Part shown: positions 60,233 through 64,000 of the stretch, piece after piece
How positions within the stretch are numbered: the first letter of the stretch is position 1
How the letters are laid out: the number at the start of each line of letters is the position of its first letter
NCBI GenBank assembly: GCA_008692225.1
Contig: VICG01000004.1
Location: 3,267,001-3,331,000 of the forward strand
Origin: Monilinia fructicola
Lineage: Eukaryota; Ascomycota; Leotiomycetes; Helotiales; Sclerotiniaceae
Length of the DNA: 64,000 bases
Direction of reading: 5' to 3'
Notes under the pieces: generated by a model
The model's database searches: none
What the model was told of the DNA's origin: nothing
Seen by the model: only the letters and a program-made list of their open reading frames with translations
Program-made: the position numbers and the translations under genes

Positions 60233-61022
60233 TAATATATTATTAATAATAATTTTGTATATAAAATAATTTGTTTAGAAAATATTAATTTATACAAAAT
60301 CTATTATATATTGAAAACTTTATAATAAGAATCTTATAAATATATAAATAGAATAGATTGAAAGCTATATTTAATAAATAATATTATATTATAGTCTTTT
60401 AATAAATTATTAGTATTTATATAATATCATTTTTAATATTATATTATTTAAAAATAAATAATTTTATTAGAATATAATAGGTATTTTATATTCTATATAT
60501 TATTAAGAATTAAATAATTTTAAACTAATAGTATAAAATATTAATATATTAGAATACTAATTTTAAATATTAAAATTTATATATATAGGTGAATATACAT
60601 ATAAAACATTTAAGTTTAAAATAAGGTATTTTTAAGTATTTAAAATTTTAAATATATTAATTTTAATAAATTAAGCATTAAAATAATATATTGAGTTTAA
60701 TTTTAATAAAATATATTTTATAAGGATATTATTATAAAAATATAGAATTATTAAAAGCATTATTAAAGGTATAATACTATTAAAAGTATTATTAGGGATA
60801 TAGTATTACAAAAAGCATTATTAGAGGTATAATATTTAAAGGGGATTATATATTAAAATATAGTAATAACGCTTAAATATTATATTGTTTTTAATATTAT
60901 TATTTTATAATCTAAATAAATTATTTATATGACAAAAATTATAATTTAATTAATTTATAAGTATACTATATATTTAACTATTAATGAGTATACTAATTAT
61001 TCAATTTATTTTGTGAATATAC

Positions 61023-61128
61023 TTATTATTTCAACTACTAATAAATATATTTATTATTTTAAACTACTAATAAATATGCTTATTATTTAAACTATTAATA
61101 AATATGTTTATTATTTAAATTACTGATA
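61023..61128. repeat. About 28-bp tandem repeat, 3-4 copies
   Basis: The unit starts TATTATTTAAACTACTAATA and repeats every 28-29 bases. Confidence 0.8.
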
Positions 61129-61339
61129 ATTAACTTTATATGTTTTGAATAAAATATTAGATTATATTACACATTTTATATTAGGTTTTTAACAAATTAT
61201 TAAAATTATTATTCGTTATAATTTATAAATATATTATATAGAATATTAATTTTATTAATAGGAATTAAAAACGAAAAAACGAATTATAATATATAATAAA
61301 ATAAGAATTACTATTATTTATAACTTTTATAAAAATTAA

Positions 61340-61470
61340 TAAGATTATTCTTGTAAGAGTAACCCACTATAGAGATTAAAAAAAGAAAATGCCTTTCGAT
61401 TAGGGTAACCACTACAGGGATTAGGAAAAGAAAATACTTCCCTTTAGGATAACCGTTACTGGGATAAAAT
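61340..61470. repeat. GGGTAACCACTACAGGGATT-like repeats
   Basis: Three spaced copies of a GTAACC...CTA...GGGAT word, two of them followed by GAAAAT. They are unusually GC-rich for this block. A fourth weak copy lies near 62720-62780. Confidence 0.6.
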
Positions 61471-61491
61471 GAAAACCGTCTTTAATAACTA

Positions 61492-62381
61492 TTTTTATAA
61501 ATTTTTTCGCGGGCTATTATTAGTAATAGTCCATTTCGATAGGGGAGATAATAATCCGCGAAAAATAGTTGAATCAACCATCACTTATAATTCATTTAAA
61601 TATTAATATAATTTAAAAAATTTAAAATTGTATATTATAAAGCTTTATTTAAATTATTTATATATAAAATTTTATTTTAAATTATCTTCAATATTGAAGG
61701 ATCTATACATGGATTTCAATATATTAGCATTTTGGTGGTATGTGGGGTAAAGCCATTTTGAATAGGGGGATGGTGGCCTAACAAAATATTTATTCAAATT
61801 TGAATTTATTATTATTTTAATTAGCTTTAAATCTTAATATAAATTAAAAATTTAAAATATTATATAATAAAGATTTATTTAAATATTTTATATATAAAAT
61901 TTATATTAAATTATCTTTAAAATTGAAGGATCTGTATTAATTTAAATTATTAGCTATTGGTATAAAAATGATTAGTTATAGAAAAGGTAAGAGTATTGTG
62001 GGGTAATAAAATTTCAAAAAATATAATATTTTAAATAATATTCTTTATATATTAATATTAATTTAATCTTATAATATTAAAAATGTAAAAAAAGCTAATA
62101 TTAAATTAAAATAAATTGGGGGCTTTATAATATTTTTTAAAATTTCAAAAACTCGAATTATTTATTATAAAGATATTAATATATATTTTAAAATAAATAA
62201 ACTTAATTTGTTTAAACATAATAAACTACTGCGGGTATATTTATACTGATTTCTATTAGTTCAATTCCATTAAGTATAAATAAAACTTTCAGGGATTAAT
62301 ACTCTAATAAAAAACAGGGGTATCTGGAATCACATTATTAATCTGATTAATAATACAATTTGTAATCCTAATGTAACTATT
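61492..62381. repeat. Tandem-type unit, about 890 bp, with palindromic island copy 5
   Basis: The island at 61501-61566 is TTTTTTCGCGGGCTATTATT ... AATCCGCGAAAA. The body matches the unit at 48509 in word order, ending with AATCTGATTAATAATACAAT. Confidence 0.65.
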
Positions 62382-63170
62382 CTATAAATTTCTTCGCGGG
62401 CCACTACCAATTAATAGCCCATTTCGATAGGGGGGGTGGTGGCCCGCAAAAAAAAAGTCGATTTTATCGGCTATTATCATATAAATTCGCTCAAAATATT
62501 AAAATAGGAATAATTTAAATTTTAAGTGGTTACGTTTAAACACCTTGTATATTATTAGAGCTTTATTTAAATTATTTATATATATTTTAATTTTCCTTTT
62601 TTAAATTTATCTCAAAAATTAAAGGATTTTCTGTATTAATTTGAATTATTAGCTATTATTTTTAAAATTATTAGCTAGGATGATGTGGGGTTAGTCTTAA
62701 TATAATTTTAAAAAAAAGTATTACCGCTGTAGGGGTAATATTTAAGAATTAACAAAAAGAAAATGCCTTTTTAAGGGTATTGCTATTTATATTAATTCTA
62801 AAGAAATCTTATAAAGGTTATAAAAATCTAAAAAAAGCTAATATCGAATTAAAATGACTAGGGGCTTTATAATATTTTTTCAAAATCTTCAAAATTCGAA
62901 TTATTTATTATAAAGGTATAATATATATTTTAAAATAAGATAGATTAATTTATTTTAAACATAATAAACTGCTATGGGTACATTTATATGATTCTAAGTT
63001 TAATTCTATTAATATAAATAAAACTTTTAGAAGGTTACCCTAATAAGGTAAGGGTAAATGTATTATTAATCTAATTAATAATATAATTTATAATCTTCTG
63101 AATATACTAACCTTTAATTTATTAAGCCTAATACTTTTTAACAAAATACAAAAAAGCTCTAATAACTTAT
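62382..63170. repeat. Tandem-type unit, about 790 bp, with palindromic island copy 6
   Basis: The island at 62390-62455 reads TCGCGGGCCACTACC ... GGTGGTGGCCCGCAAAA and keeps most of its G and C. Confidence 0.65.
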
Positions 63171-64000
63171 TCTTATGAATTTTTTTGTGGGCCACTATTA
63201 CTAGTAGTGGCCTATTTCAATAGGGGGGGTGGTGGCCCGCGAAAAATAGTTGAATTAGGTCATTACTATAATTTGCTTAAATATTAATATAATTTAAAAT
63301 TTTAAAATTGTATATTATAAAGCTTTATTTAAATTATTTATATATAAAATTTATTTTAAATTATTTCAAAAATTAAAGGATTTATACGAATTTTAATATA
63401 TTAGTATTTTGGTGATATAGATGGGGTAAAGCTATTTCGATAAAAGGGTAATAGTTTAAAAAAATATTTATTTTAAATTCGAATTTATTATTATTTAATT
63501 AGTTTAAATCTTTATATAAATTAAAAATTTAAAATATTATATATTATAAAGATTTATTTAAATAATTTATATATATAAATTTATTTTAAATTATCTTAAA
63601 AATTAAAGAATTAAAGGATTTGTATAAAATTTGAATTATTAAATATATAAAAAAGTGATTAGTTAAAATGATGTAAAATAATAATACTTTAAAAAATATT
63701 ACATTTTAAATTAATATTTTTTATATATTAATATTAATTTAATTTTATATTATAAAAATTTAAAAAAAGTTAATATTAAATTAAAATAAATAAAAAGTTT
63801 TATAATATTTTTTAAAATTTCAAAATTTAAATTGATTTATTATAAAAGTATAATATATATTTTAAAATAAATAAGCTAATTTATTTCAAATATAATAAAC
63901 TTATTGTAAAGTACATTTATATTAATTCTATTAGTTTAATTCCATTAAGTATAAATAGAAACTTTTAAAAAATAATATTTTAATAAAAAATAAAAGTATC
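63171..64000. repeat. Tandem-type unit with palindromic island copy 7, cut by window end
   Basis: The island at 63181-63247 reads TTGTGGGCCACTATTACTAG ... GGTGGTGGCCCGCGAAAA. The unit runs off the window. Confidence 0.65.

Larger units (their letters stand above)
46826..64000. other. Extreme AT-rich block, RIP-like, continuing past the window
   Basis: About 17 kb in which G and C are rare and TA-rich words dominate. There are no intact genes. The change is abrupt, within a few dozen bases of the DUF4185 stop. The content is repetitive: inverted-repeat element, tandem units, minisatellites and one recognisable helicase-gene fossil. TA-rich dinucleotide content and stop codons where Gln, Trp and Arg codons are expected fit repeat-induced point mutation. 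It could be subtelomeric, pericentromeric or an interstitial transposon nest. The sub-features I can see are listed separately, and the remainder is AT-rich sequence without recognisable structure. Confidence 0.85.

Noticed and set aside
60060..60269. 69-codon Ile/Leu/Ser repeat ORF
   Set aside because: It is a by-product of the 18-bp minisatellite.
49331..63060. Telomeric repeats (CCCTAA) near 49331 and 63051
   Set aside because: Only single copies are present. There is no array.
46826..64000. Mitochondrial DNA origin of the AT-rich block
   Set aside because: There are no respiratory-chain, rRNA or tRNA genes, it contains a nuclear-type helicase fossil, and it is continuous with nuclear genes.

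Overview
The window is nuclear DNA of a filamentous ascomycete. The genes are split by short introns of about 50-140 bases with GTRNGY-like donors, CTAAC/CTAAT-like branch points and AG acceptors. Several families are typical of Pezizomycotina: a fibroin-3-like membrane protein, an RCR protein, a GCP5/6-like gamma-tubulin complex protein, a secreted tyrosinase and a DUF4185-type protein. Moderate GC content, microsatellite-rich intergenic DNA and a large AT-rich block suggest a leotiomycete such as a member of the Sclerotiniaceae. That placement is inference.

Layout. Bases 1-8400 are gene-poor, with only weak or decayed reading frames. Bases 8402-10606 hold a membrane-hairpin ORF and a frameshifted ubiquitin-like-domain gene with an 8-bp repeat inside it. 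Bases 11152-16793 form a compact housekeeping cluster: complex I subunit NDUFA5 (-), NuA4 subunit EAF7 (-) and a divergent gamma-tubulin complex component (+). Then come a small secreted Cys-containing protein (17701-18199, +), a fibroin-3-like protein (18846-20538, -), about 6 kb of repeat-rich spacer, an RCR protein (26680-27727, -), a microsatellite-dense spacer, ARL8 (31397-32326, -), an AT-rich relic, the RNA polymerase I second-largest subunit RPA2 (35056-38733, +), a secreted tyrosinase (41763-43907, +) and a DUF4185-type protein (45385-46825, +).

From about 46.83 kb to the end, DNA of extreme AT content looks RIP-mutated (repeat-induced point mutation, C-to-T and G-to-A). It holds a TA-flanked inverted-repeat element, tandem units of about 800-890 bp that each carry a GC-rich palindrome, several minisatellites, and a gene fossil at about 51.8-56.0 kb. 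The fossil reads as an OrsD-type double zinc finger followed by RecQ-like helicase motifs, the architecture of fungal telomere-linked helicases.

Four genes (ULD protein, ARL8, RPA2, DUF4185) are interrupted by small apparent insertions. RPA2 and ARL8 are normally intact housekeeping genes, so uncorrected insertion errors in a long-read assembly are the simplest explanation, although real decay cannot be excluded for the others. All gene models given as one interval contain the introns stated in the evidence.
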